Source: CAVSCD01 sp963726335
GTDB taxonomy: Bacteria; Acidobacteriota; Aminicenantia; Aminicenantales; UBA8522
Length of the DNA stretch: 64,000 nucleotides
Direction: 5' to 3'
NCBI GenBank assembly: GCA_963726335.1
Contig: CAVSCD010000011.1
Span: forward strand, 248,001 to 312,000
In this document: positions 37,068 to 44,537 of the stretch, in pieces
How positions within the stretch are numbered: position 1 is the stretch's first letter
Layout of the letters: every line of letters begins with the position of its first letter
Translations under genes and position numbers: made by a program
The notes under the pieces: model-generated
Databases searched by the model: none
The model's input: the letters and a program-made list of their open reading frames with translations, nothing else
Told to the model about the DNA's origin: nothing

Positions 37068-37105
37068 TAATAGTCCATATTGTCTATAGATAATATCGAC
37101 TATTA
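37068..37105. promoter_or_regulatory. Large palindrome upstream of pstS
   Basis: Outer arms TAATAGTC (37068-37075) and GACTATTA (37098-37105) enclose an AT-rich core with a near-perfect inner palindrome ATATTGTCTATAGATAATAT. The TAATAGTC arm is shared with the operator in front of the adjacent Rrf2 regulator, so the same regulator may act here. It lies 44 nt before the pstS start. Confidence 0.55.
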
Positions 37106-37119
37106 ACGAAAAACAAAAT

Positions 37120-37587
37120 TCATCCCTTCGCTCTTCCAAAGCTCCCCTTTTTCCCGGCGCCGGCGGCCCCGAGCGCGGCCGGGTGGTTCACCAGGTCGGC
37201 CAGGGTCGTCCCCTCGAGGATCTCGGCCACGGCGTCCCGGACGTCCTTCCAGAGCCACATCAGGCTGCAGGATTTCTCAAGGGGGCAGACCTCGTGGGCC
37301 GTGACGCTGACGCAGTCGATCGGGGCCAGCGGACCGTCCATGACCCGGATGACGTCGGCCATGGTGATCTCGGCGGGGGGCTTGGACAGATAGTAGCCTC
37401 CGTCCGGACCCTTCCGGCTGCGCAGATACCCGGCCCGCTTGAGCTGGAGCAGGATCTGCTCCAGGAACCGCTGCGGGATGCTCTGGAGCTTCGAGATGTC
37501 GCGGATGTGGAGCGGCCGTTTCTCGTAGTTCCGGGCCAGCTCGAGCATCGCCCGGCTGGCGTATTCGCCTTTCGTCGAAAGCCGCAT
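37120..37587 (-). CDS. Rrf2/IscR-type iron-sulfur transcriptional regulator
   Basis: A 155-residue regulator. The winged helix covers residues 1-70 (MRLSTKGEYASRAMLELA, IPQRFLEQILLQLKRAGYL, SRKGPDGGYYLSKP). Three cysteines for a [2Fe-2S] cluster, Cys92, Cys101 and Cys107, sit in DCVSVTAHEVCPLEKSC as in IscR. It could sense iron-sulfur, redox or NO status. Its own promoter carries an IscR-like site, so it is probably autoregulated. It lies 95 nt upstream of pstS, same strand. No isc or suf gene is nearby. Confidence 0.88.
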   Translation of the reverse strand: MRLSTKGEYASRAMLELARNYEKRPLHIRDISKLQSIPQRFLEQILLQLKRAGYLRSRKGPDGGYYLSKPPAEITMADVIRVMDGPLAPIDCVSVTAHEVCPLEKSCSLMWLWKDVRDAVAEILEGTTLADLVNHPAALGAAGAGKKGSFGRAKG

Positions 37588-37605
37588 AACCTGTCCTTCG
37601 GTTTA

Positions 37606-37630
37606 ATAGTCGACTAAGTCAATCGACATT
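37606..37630. promoter_or_regulatory. IscR type 1-like operator
   Basis: The 25-nt site starting ATAGTCGACTAAGTCAATCG matches the E. coli IscR type 1 consensus (as I remember it) at about 21 of 25 positions. It overlaps the expected transcription start of the rrf2 gene, where bound protein would block initiation. Confidence 0.65.
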
Positions 37631-37635
37631 GTAAA

Positions 37636-37664
37636 CTTATACCAACACCACTCTCCCCTGTCAA
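37636..37664 (-). promoter_or_regulatory. Promoter of the Rrf2-type regulator gene
   Basis: Minus-strand TTGACA (37659-37664), 17-nt spacer, TATAAG (37636-37641). The start site falls near 37629, inside the operator. Confidence 0.65.
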
Positions 37665-37740
37665 GCAGTTTTTTACACCTGCAGCTGGGGAAGCAAGGGG
37701 TATGCGCGAAGAGGGTCATCCGGAGGCGAGCGGGCCTTCT

Positions 37741-37832
37741 CGGAGACGCTTCTCAGACTCCTATCTTGGACATTAACCTACCCAACCCTCCCTGCGAATC
37801 AGGAAGGGACCCGAATCACGTGAGCGTCTCCG
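37741..37832 (+). repeat. Structured repeat B, copy 1
   Basis: A 92-nt element closed by a perfect 10-bp stem, CGGAGACGCT and AGCGTCTCCG. The second copy is at 44307-44401. Inside, both copies share CAGAC after the left arm, then ATTAA, and GAATCA in the right half. Position 3 of the stem is G-C here and C-G there. It lies upstream of the sensor kinase gene. Confidence 0.75.
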
Positions 37833-38054
37833 GCAAAGGCCGGAGAGCGAGCCGAGGGCTCAGCGAATTTGCTGATTCGCGAAGCGAATCAGAGGGGGTT
37901 CCAAGGGGGAAGGCCCCATTGGTCGCAGGACGAAGTCCGCGAACGGGAGGCAGTGAGCGAAGCGAACGTTGGAAGGGGGAAAGCGGAGCTTTCTCCCTCC
38001 AAAAGGGCGATGTGGGAAATTTGCGGGCCCTTGAGCGCATGCCCCGGGCTTTGC
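37833..38054 (+). other. Run of strong hairpins in a non-coding region
   Basis: Stacked inverted repeats: CTGATTCGC/GCGAATCAG with a GAA loop (37872-37892), GGAC/GTCC with a GAA loop (37928-37938), and a ~15-bp stem at 37969-38002 around GGA. A GGGCTTT/AAAGCCC pair overlaps the promoter region at 38047-38068. Reading frames across it are artefacts. It may be a structured RNA or a cluster of REP-like elements. Confidence 0.55.
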
Positions 38055-38083
38055 TTGCAAAAAGCCCAGCCCTCTCCTAGAAT
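38055..38083 (+). promoter_or_regulatory. Promoter of the kinase operon
   Basis: TTGCAA (38055-38060), 17-nt spacer, TAGAAT (38078-38083), 20 nt before the kinase start codon. Confidence 0.5.
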
Positions 38084-38103
38084 GGACCCTTATCCTGATC
38101 AGC

Positions 38104-40104
38104 ATGGCATTTCTCAAGATACTGCATGGGTTCCTCGACCTCCCCCTCAGGGTAAAGCTTATCCTCAGCTTTTTGGGCGTCATCCTATTCGGCGGTCTGG
38201 TTTCCCTTTTTTTCGGGACCCGCCTGGAGCACCGGACAATCTTCAGCCTGGCGCAGGCGAAGGTGAAGCACGACCTGGCCTCGGCCTGGACCGTCTATAA
38301 CGAGAGGCTCAACGACATCCGGGACATCGTCCTTCTCAACACCAGCCGCGATGCCGTGCTGACCGCCCTGGCAGCCGGCGACCGGGACGCCCTGCTCCGG
38401 ACGCTCGGCCGGGTCCGCAAGGATTTCAACCTGGACGTCCTCACCATCACGGACGCTTCGGGCCGGGTCGTCCTGCGGGTGAGCCGGCCGGAGCTCTACG
38501 GCGACGACCAGTCCGGCGACGCCCTCGTGCACCGGGCGCTCCGGCGGGAAGTCGCCACCGGGACCGAGCTCGTCCCGCGGCCGGAGCTGATCAAGGAAGG
38601 CGACGCCTACGCCGAGCGCGCCTATCTCCGGTTCATCCCGACGCCCATGGCCGCCCCGCGGCCGGAGGACCACGAGGAAGACGGGATGCTTCTCAAGAGC
38701 GCCGCCCCCGTCATCGACGAGTCCGGCCGGATGCTCGGCGTCCTCTACGGCGGGATCCTCCTCAACCAGAACTACGACATCGTCGACCGGGTCAAGGACA
38801 TCGTCTTCAAGGGCGAGAAGTACAAGGACAAGGAGATCGGCACGGTCACTATCTTCCAGAACGACCTCCGGATCTCGACCAATGTCACCGACGAGCGGGG
38901 GGCCCGGGCGATCGGCACGCGGGTGTCCCAGGAGGTCAACGACGCCGTCCTCAAGCAGGGCGGGTCCTGGGTGGGCCGGGCTTTCGTCGTCAGCCACTGG
39001 TACATCACGGCCTACGAACCCATCCGGGACATCGAAGGCGGCATCGTCGGCATGCTCTATGTCGGCATGCTCGAGCGGCCCTACATCGACCTCCGGAACA
39101 GCGTCATGCTCACCTTCGCCGCCATGTCCGGCCTGGCCGTCATCCTGCTCGTGGGCATCCTCTTCTTCATCGCCTCGAGCATCACCAACCCGCTCCGGCG
39201 GATGGTCGCGGCCACCAACCAGATCGCCCAGGGCGACCTCAACCAGCACGTCCGGCTCGACTCCCGCGACGAGATCGGCCAGCTCGCCCAGTCGTTCAAC
39301 CAGATGACGGAACGCCTGAAGGCGGCCAACGAGAACCTGATCCAGTGGGGAAAGACCCTGGAAAAAAGGGTCGAGGAGAGGACCCGGGAGCTCCGCGAGA
39401 CGCAAGGCTTCCTGGTGCAATCCGAGAAGCTGGCCTCGCTCGGCAAGATGGCGGCGGGCGTCGCCCATGAGATCAACAACCCGCTGACGTCGATCCTGCT
39501 CAACACCCACCTGATGCTCGAGAAGCTCGACGAGCGGCACGATTTCTTCGAGAACCTGAGCCTGATCGCCGACGAGACATCCCGCTGCACGGAGATCGTC
39601 AGAGGCCTGCTCGAGTTCGCCCGCCAGAACCCGCCGCAGAAGACCTTCACCAACGTCGGCGATCTGATCGAGCGCACCGCTCAGCTGCTCGAGAATCAGG
39701 CGGCCTGCCGGAACATCCGGATCGTCACGGATTTCGACCCCGGCCTGCCGCCCATCAGGCTCGACAAAAGCAAGATCCAGCAGGTGTTCTGGAACCTGAT
39801 GCTGAACGCCTTCGAAGCCATGCCCAAGGGCGGCCAGCTGACGATCTCCGGCCGGCTCTCCCCCGACAAGAAGTTTGTCCAGCTCCAGTTCATCGACAGC
39901 GGCGTCGGCATCGCCAAGGAAAACATCAACAAGCTGTTCGACCCGTTTTTTACGACCAAGAGCTCGGGGACCGGCCTCGGCCTGGCCGTGACGTACGGCA
40001 TCATCGAGCAGCACGACGGCAAGATCGAAGTCAAGAGCGAGATCGGCCAGGGCTCGGTCTTCACCCTGAGCTTTCCGGTCGGAAATCTTATTGCAGTTCC
40101 ATAG
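38104..40104 (+). CDS. Cache-HAMP sensor histidine kinase
   Basis: A 666-residue kinase. One helix near residues 17-38, a large extracytoplasmic single-Cache-like domain (about 45-330), a second helix near 335-360, HAMP (SSITNPLRRMVAATNQIAQGD), a coiled coil, HisKA with His455 in AGVAHEINNPLTSI, and an ATPase domain with NLMLNAFEAMP, DSGVGI, FDPFFTTK and GTGLGLAV. The NtrB-like H-box is typical of kinases that pair with stand-alone or AAA-type regulators. The next gene, 12 nt on, is its likely partner. The sensed signal is unknown. Confidence 0.92.
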   Translation: MAFLKILHGFLDLPLRVKLILSFLGVILFGGLVSLFFGTRLEHRTIFSLAQAKVKHDLASAWTVYNERLNDIRDIVLLNTSRDAVLTALAAGDRDALLRTLGRVRKDFNLDVLTITDASGRVVLRVSRPELYGDDQSGDALVHRALRREVATGTELVPRPELIKEGDAYAERAYLRFIPTPMAAPRPEDHEEDGMLLKSAAPVIDESGRMLGVLYGGILLNQNYDIVDRVKDIVFKGEKYKDKEIGTVTIFQNDLRISTNVTDERGARAIGTRVSQEVNDAVLKQGGSWVGRAFVVSHWYITAYEPIRDIEGGIVGMLYVGMLERPYIDLRNSVMLTFAAMSGLAVILLVGILFFIASSITNPLRRMVAATNQIAQGDLNQHVRLDSRDEIGQLAQSFNQMTERLKAANENLIQWGKTLEKRVEERTRELRETQGFLVQSEKLASLGKMAAGVAHEINNPLTSILLNTHLMLEKLDERHDFFENLSLIADETSRCTEIVRGLLEFARQNPPQKTFTNVGDLIERTAQLLENQAACRNIRIVTDFDPGLPPIRLDKSKIQQVFWNLMLNAFEAMPKGGQLTISGRLSPDKKFVQLQFIDSGVGIAKENINKLFDPFFTTKSSGTGLGLAVTYGIIEQHDGKIEVKSEIGQGSVFTLSFPVGNLIAVP

Positions 40105-40116
40105 GAGGAAGCGCCT

Positions 40117-40893
40117 GTGAATGAAAAAGCCAAACGCCGGATCCTCGTCGTCGACGACGAGATCACGGTCTGCAAGAGCATCCGCCAGTCGATCCTGTCG
40201 GATAGCTACGAAGTGGACATGGCCCTGAGCGGCGAGGAGGCCCTGAAAAAGGACCGGGAGAACCCCTACGACCTCATCATCACCGACCTGATGATGCCGG
40301 GAATCAGCGGGCTCGACCTGCTGCGGGCCGTCCGGGCGGAGCGGCCGGAGGCGACCGTCATCATGATCACCGGGTACCCCACGATCAAGACGGCGGTCGA
40401 GTCCGTGAAGCTGGGCGCGTTCGATTATCTCCCCAAGCCCTTCACGCCCGCCGACCTTCGCGGGGTCGTCGCCCGCGCCTTTAAGATGGCCGAAGGCGAG
40501 GTCCAGGGAGAATTGGAAGGCACTCCCCGCCGCATTCCCGCCGGCTACTACTATATGCTCGGACATACCTGGCTCAAGCTCGACGGCGAAAATCGGGGCA
40601 CCGTGGGCATCGTCCATGATTTCCTGAAAGTCGTCGGCATCATCACCCAGCTCGATCTGCCCAAGGTGGGAGAAGCGGTCTCCCAGGGCAACCTCTGCGC
40701 CAAGATCACGGACGCGGGCCAGGCCGGCCACCGGATCTGGTCCCCGGCCTCGGGCAGCGTGGTCGAAGTCAACGACGCCCTGATCGCGGACACCTCCCTG
40801 CTCCGCCGCGACCCGTACGGCCAGGGTTTTCTTTTTCGGATCGATATGACCAGCGTCGAGGAGGACCTCAGGGGCCTCCTCCAGGCTAAATAG
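40117..40893 (+). CDS. Response regulator with a degenerate GcvH (lipoyl-carrier-like) domain
   Basis: A 258-residue protein. Residues 1-125 are a receiver with Asp13-Asp14, phospho-acceptor Asp57 in IITDLMMPG, Thr in MITGYP and Lys in YLPKPF. Residues 138-258 resemble the glycine-cleavage H protein: GYYYMLGHTWLKLDGEN, TVGIVHDFLKVVG, LPKVGEAVSQG and SPASGSVVEVND. The lysine that carries lipoate in GcvH aligns with Gln202, so the domain is probably not lipoylated. The start is a GTG behind AGGAGGAA. It sits between the kinase and a HEAT/P-loop/WD40 gene, 20 nt before the latter. Confidence 0.85.
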   Translation: MNEKAKRRILVVDDEITVCKSIRQSILSDSYEVDMALSGEEALKKDRENPYDLIITDLMMPGISGLDLLRAVRAERPEATVIMITGYPTIKTAVESVKLGAFDYLPKPFTPADLRGVVARAFKMAEGEVQGELEGTPRRIPAGYYYMLGHTWLKLDGENRGTVGIVHDFLKVVGIITQLDLPKVGEAVSQGNLCAKITDAGQAGHRIWSPASGSVVEVNDALIADTSLLRRDPYGQGFLFRIDMTSVEEDLRGLLQAK

Positions 40894-40913
40894 CGGGCCG
40901 GCCGGCAGGACCG

Positions 40914-43900
40914 ATGAACGGGAGAACCGCGGCCGCCCGCCCCCCGTCCCCCGGCCAGCTGAGGGACGAAGCGGCTGCCCTGCTCGCCAACGTCGACTTC
41001 CGTAAGGTCGTCTACCTCGACGCCGGCGGCCGGCCGGCCGAGGGGCCGGAAACCCTTGGGGACAGGATTTCCCATGCCCTTCTCTTCGAGCTCGGCCCGG
41101 CCGCCGAGAAATCCGCAGGGGAATTCCTGGCCGGGGCACTCCAAGCCATGGTGATTCATAACGCCTGGGGGGCGGCAGAAAAGCTCGCCGCCCCGGCACC
41201 GGGAGAACGGCTCGCCGCATTCCCTGTCCTTCACCAGGCTCTCGTCCGGATCATCGAGCGCGAGGCCGTCCGCCTGAACGCCCAGGCGCCCGCCGCCGAT
41301 TGGAACACCGAAGCGAAGGCGGTCAAAGCCGAGTATTCGATGGCGCTCCGCGCCCTCGACGAGTCCTGGTCGGAGCGGCTGAGCGAGGAGGAGCACCGGG
41401 CGTTCGGCGAAGCGGCGCAGCGTATCATCGGCTCCGAGGCCTCCCCCGTCCCCCGGCTCGCCCGGCTCATCGCCGAGCAGGAAAAAACCTGGGCCGCGAT
41501 CGAACGCCTGCTCGGCCAGTCGTCCTCCCGGCCCCGGAAAGAGGAGATCTGCGGCGCTATCACTGAGATGATCCAGGCGCCGATGGGCATCGTAACGCAC
41601 CTGTCGCCGGCCCTGTTTTTCCCTTCGCTCCGGCTCCTGCTCGACCCGAGGGTGGATATCTCGAGCGGCATCCCCTACATGGCCAGCGTCAACCTGGGGA
41701 TCTACCGGGACCCCCGCTCGGCGGCTGTCCTCGTCGAAGCGCTGGACCGGTTCCCCCTGTCCTGCACCAAGGTCCGGGAAAACATCATCTACACCCTGGG
41801 GAACCTCCGCGAGGGGAGGGCGGCGACGGCGCTGGCCCGCGTCCTCGACGCTCCGGACGAAGCCGTCGAGACCTCGGTCTCGGGCCGGACCGCCTGCCTG
41901 CTCCTCGAGCAGAAGGAAGAGGCCATCTGGGCCCTGGGCAAGATCGGGCTGGAAGCGGTCCCCTCGGTCCCCGGGCTGGCGCGTTATGCCGACCATCCGT
42001 CGCCGCGGCTCAAGACCTACCTCGGCTGGACGCTCGGAGAAGTCGGGCACGCCCAGAAGGAGGCGACGGGGGGCGTCAGCGCCGATATCGTCATCGCCCT
42101 TCTCAAGCTCCTCAAGGAAAAGAACCGTCAGGTCTTCGAAGAGGCCGTGAGCGCGCTCAAGAAGATCGGGCTGCCCGAGTTCGTCCACTCCCTTTATCTT
42201 TATAACGTGGGCGCGGTGAGCACCCTCGGGCTGAAGCCCGCCCAGCGCGGCCTCAACGAGCTCTCGGAAACGCTCCACTTCCTCCTCCGGACGAAAACGC
42301 GCACGGTCATGGCGGTGAACGGCGATTCGGGGACGGGAAAAACGTATTTCTGCCAGGCCGTCGCCGGGGGGTTCGGGGACGTCCGGCCCCACGAGATCCT
42401 CTACCTGATGCGCGACACCAGGCGCGGCCAGAAGGTCTTCAACCGGCTGCTTGGGCTTCGCTGGCTCAGGAAGCACATCGACCCCGCATACTACCAGGAT
42501 TATCCGGTAAGCGAGGAGGAGGACGACCCGGAAGCCTTCTTCAGGACCTTCCTCGCCGCGAACGCCGACAAGCGGCTGATCATCCTCGACGGCTGCCGCG
42601 ACCGGCACTATTTCCAGAAGGTCATCGATTTTTTTTATGCCCGCGGCGAGCTGGACATCGAGGTCAACTTCCGGGCGAATTTTTCGACCCGCCGGCTGAA
42701 CCTCGAGGACAGGGAAAAGGCCGTCGAGAGCGTCAAGCTCCACCTCGCGTTTCTCGAGGAGCCGGCGCTTGAGGACACCTCGTTCTACCAGGAAGGCCTG
42801 GTCATTCTCTACGACCTGGACAACTCGCACGCCTCGCGCCTCGATCACGATGAGACCCGGGAGGTCTTCGACGTCCAGCGCATCGACGGCTGGGGCGAGC
42901 TCATCCGGATCGGCGGTTTCGCGGACGAAAAAAAGACCGCCGTCTGCCGGAAGCTCCCCCTGACGCTGACGGAAGAGCCTTTCGAGGTGACCGTCGAGGA
43001 CTGGCCGGAGTGGCGGGCGCGGCCGTTTGTGCCCGGCGAAAGGATGCTCAAGCCCGTTTTGAACAGCGACCTCCGCGCCGACCCCTATCTGCTCAAGACG
43101 ATCCCGCTCGGCGGCATCGAGGCCCGGCACGTCCGGTTCTACGCCCAGGACCAGGTCGCCGGCCTGACCGCGAAGGGCGAGGCCTTCGTCCTGACATTCC
43201 TCGACAACCGCGTCTTTCTGGCCCCGCCTGCCGACGTCGCGGACTTCGCTCTCCTGGGCCGCACGTTTTATCTGATCGGGGCGGACGGGCGGCTCGCCGG
43301 GTTATCGTTCGAGAGGAACGAGGCCGCCGCGGCGGAGGCATCGGCCGCGGTCCCGCTCAAGGTAGCGGCCGTCCCCCCGGACTGCATCATCACGGGCGAC
43401 GCGGACGGCAGGATCCGGGTATGGGATTTTTTGGAAAGGCAGGTCCTGTCGTTCGCCTCCGGCTGCGGGACGGTCACCGCGCTGACCGCCGACCAGAGCG
43501 GCAGGATCGTCGCCTCGGGCGAGCCCGGGAGCCTCCGGCGGTGGGACCTCAAGACCCGGAAAATGGCGATCATCGGCGGGCAGGAAGGCGCCGCCCGGTT
43601 CATCCGTCCATACCCGCGCGGCAGGATCCTGGTGGTCGGGGAGGCCGGCGGCGGCGAGGACACGGACGCGCTCCGGCTGTTCGACTTCGAGGCCGGTGAA
43701 GTCCGGACGACGCCGATGCCCGCCGGCCGTCCGGCGACCGGCGTCAACGTCTATTTCGACGGCCGGGTCGTCGTCTCCTTCGGCGTTCGGGACAGGGCGA
43801 AGAGCGGGGACAGCGGCACCCTGTTCGTCATCTCGCCCGGCCCCGAAGGCTGTTCTTACCTATCGATCTACGGGCATCCGCGGGGCACGGACGACTGCCT

Positions 43901-44021
43901 GGCCATGGGCCCGAAAATCGTCACCTGCGGCCGGGAGCCGGGCGGTGCCGCGTCCGTCCGAGTCTGGGGAAGCGAATTCTATGTCCGGACCGAGCTCGGG
44001 AAGCTGTATATTAAGTCCTGA
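40914..44021 (+). CDS. HEAT-repeat / P-loop NTPase / WD40-like protein
   Basis: A 1035-residue protein of no family I recognise. Residues ~200-440 have HEAT-like helical repeats (REGRAATALARVLDAPDEAV, EEAIWALGKIGLEAVPSVPGL). A kinase-like P-loop domain follows: Walker A GDSGTGKT at 470-477 and a Walker B-like RLIILDG ending at Asp559-Gly560. Residues ~770-1030 look like a beta-propeller, with VWDF (Trp837) and RWDL repeat ends. No signal peptide or membrane helix. It is third in an apparent kinase-regulator-effector operon. It could be a phospho-signalling effector or a stress-response NTPase; both are guesses. Confidence 0.75.
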   Translation: MNGRTAAARPPSPGQLRDEAAALLANVDFRKVVYLDAGGRPAEGPETLGDRISHALLFELGPAAEKSAGEFLAGALQAMVIHNAWGAAEKLAAPAPGERLAAFPVLHQALVRIIEREAVRLNAQAPAADWNTEAKAVKAEYSMALRALDESWSERLSEEEHRAFGEAAQRIIGSEASPVPRLARLIAEQEKTWAAIERLLGQSSSRPRKEEICGAITEMIQAPMGIVTHLSPALFFPSLRLLLDPRVDISSGIPYMASVNLGIYRDPRSAAVLVEALDRFPLSCTKVRENIIYTLGNLREGRAATALARVLDAPDEAVETSVSGRTACLLLEQKEEAIWALGKIGLEAVPSVPGLARYADHPSPRLKTYLGWTLGEVGHAQKEATGGVSADIVIALLKLLKEKNRQVFEEAVSALKKIGLPEFVHSLYLYNVGAVSTLGLKPAQRGLNELSETLHFLLRTKTRTVMAVNGDSGTGKTYFCQAVAGGFGDVRPHEILYLMRDTRRGQKVFNRLLGLRWLRKHIDPAYYQDYPVSEEEDDPEAFFRTFLAANADKRLIILDGCRDRHYFQKVIDFFYARGELDIEVNFRANFSTRRLNLEDREKAVESVKLHLAFLEEPALEDTSFYQEGLVILYDLDNSHASRLDHDETREVFDVQRIDGWGELIRIGGFADEKKTAVCRKLPLTLTEEPFEVTVEDWPEWRARPFVPGERMLKPVLNSDLRADPYLLKTIPLGGIEARHVRFYAQDQVAGLTAKGEAFVLTFLDNRVFLAPPADVADFALLGRTFYLIGADGRLAGLSFERNEAAAAEASAAVPLKVAAVPPDCIITGDADGRIRVWDFLERQVLSFASGCGTVTALTADQSGRIVASGEPGSLRRWDLKTRKMAIIGGQEGAARFIRPYPRGRILVVGEAGGGEDTDALRLFDFEAGEVRTTPMPAGRPATGVNVYFDGRVVVSFGVRDRAKSGDSGTLFVISPGPEGCSYLSIYGHPRGTDDCLAMGPKIVTCGREPGGAASVRVWGSEFYVRTELGKLYIKS

Positions 44022-44085
44022 CCGCCGCCCCGCGTCTGTTCTCACATGCGCACCTCTTTTTGATGCAGCCTTGGAATCATCGGGA

Positions 44086-44130
44086 GGGTGGCACGGCGAT
44101 AGTCCCTGCCCGCCCGGAGCGACGGGGACC
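44086..44130 (+). repeat. REP-like repeat C, copy 1
   Basis: A 45-nt module starting GGGTGGCACGGCG and ending GAGCGACGGGGACC, with two or three differences from the minus-strand copy at 57753-57797. It begins 65 nt after the HEAT/WD40 gene. Confidence 0.7.
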
Positions 44131-44161
44131 GGCGGGAAGCGGAAGTCTTCGAAGCGACCAT

Positions 44162-44198
44162 CAGAATAGCGGCGGAGCGACTCGGAGCCGCTATTCTG
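44162..44198. other. Perfect 12-bp hairpin
   Basis: CAGAATAGCGGC (44162-44173) and GCCGCTATTCTG (44187-44198) around a 13-nt loop. No T-run follows, so it is not a standard terminator, though it may end the kinase operon. The stretch 44199-44290 shows nothing else. Confidence 0.5.
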
Positions 44199-44306
44199 CG
44201 AAATCCCTCAATAAAGCTCTTGACTATCAGTTCGCCCCGGGGGCCGATGGCAAAGGGCGATAACGGCGACGCTTCGGGATCTTATCCGCCGGCGCGAGGA
44301 CGGACT

Positions 44307-44401
44307 TCGCAGACGCTTTCGCAGACTTTTTCCCTAGATATTAATCCCCCCTTCCCCCCTTGGGAATCAAGGTGGGGCTCGGATTCAGTAAGCGTCTGCG
44401 A
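44307..44401 (+). repeat. Structured repeat B, copy 2, inside repeat C modules
   Basis: A 95-nt element closed by a perfect 12-bp stem, TCGCAGACGCTT and AAGCGTCTGCGA. It is related to copy 1 at 37741-37832. It is flanked by GGCGCGAGGACGGAC (44291-44305) and GCCGTGACAGGACCC (44417-44431). The same two flanks occur almost joined at 57698-57735 (minus), as if B had inserted there. Confidence 0.75.
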
Positions 44402-44478
44402 TAAAGGTCGGACCTCGCCGTGACAGGACCCTATTATCTCAACAGACGATCATATAAAGAGAGATGCCGACGGCTAAC

Positions 44479-44508
44479 TTGTCCGGGCCGGCCCTTATGT
44501 CGTAAGAT
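44479..44508 (+). promoter_or_regulatory. Possible promoter of the DPP-IV gene
   Basis: TTGTCC (44479-44484), 18-nt spacer, TAAGAT (44503-44508), 29 nt before the start codon. Confidence 0.4.
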
Positions 44509-44537
44509 GCCTATTCCTAAATCCAAGGAGAACGCGC

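Noticed and set aside
37741..44401. Element B as a CRISPR repeat or integron attC site
   Set aside because: Copies are 6.5 kb apart with no spacer array, and the ends lack the attC core GTTRRRY. No cas or integrase gene is near them.
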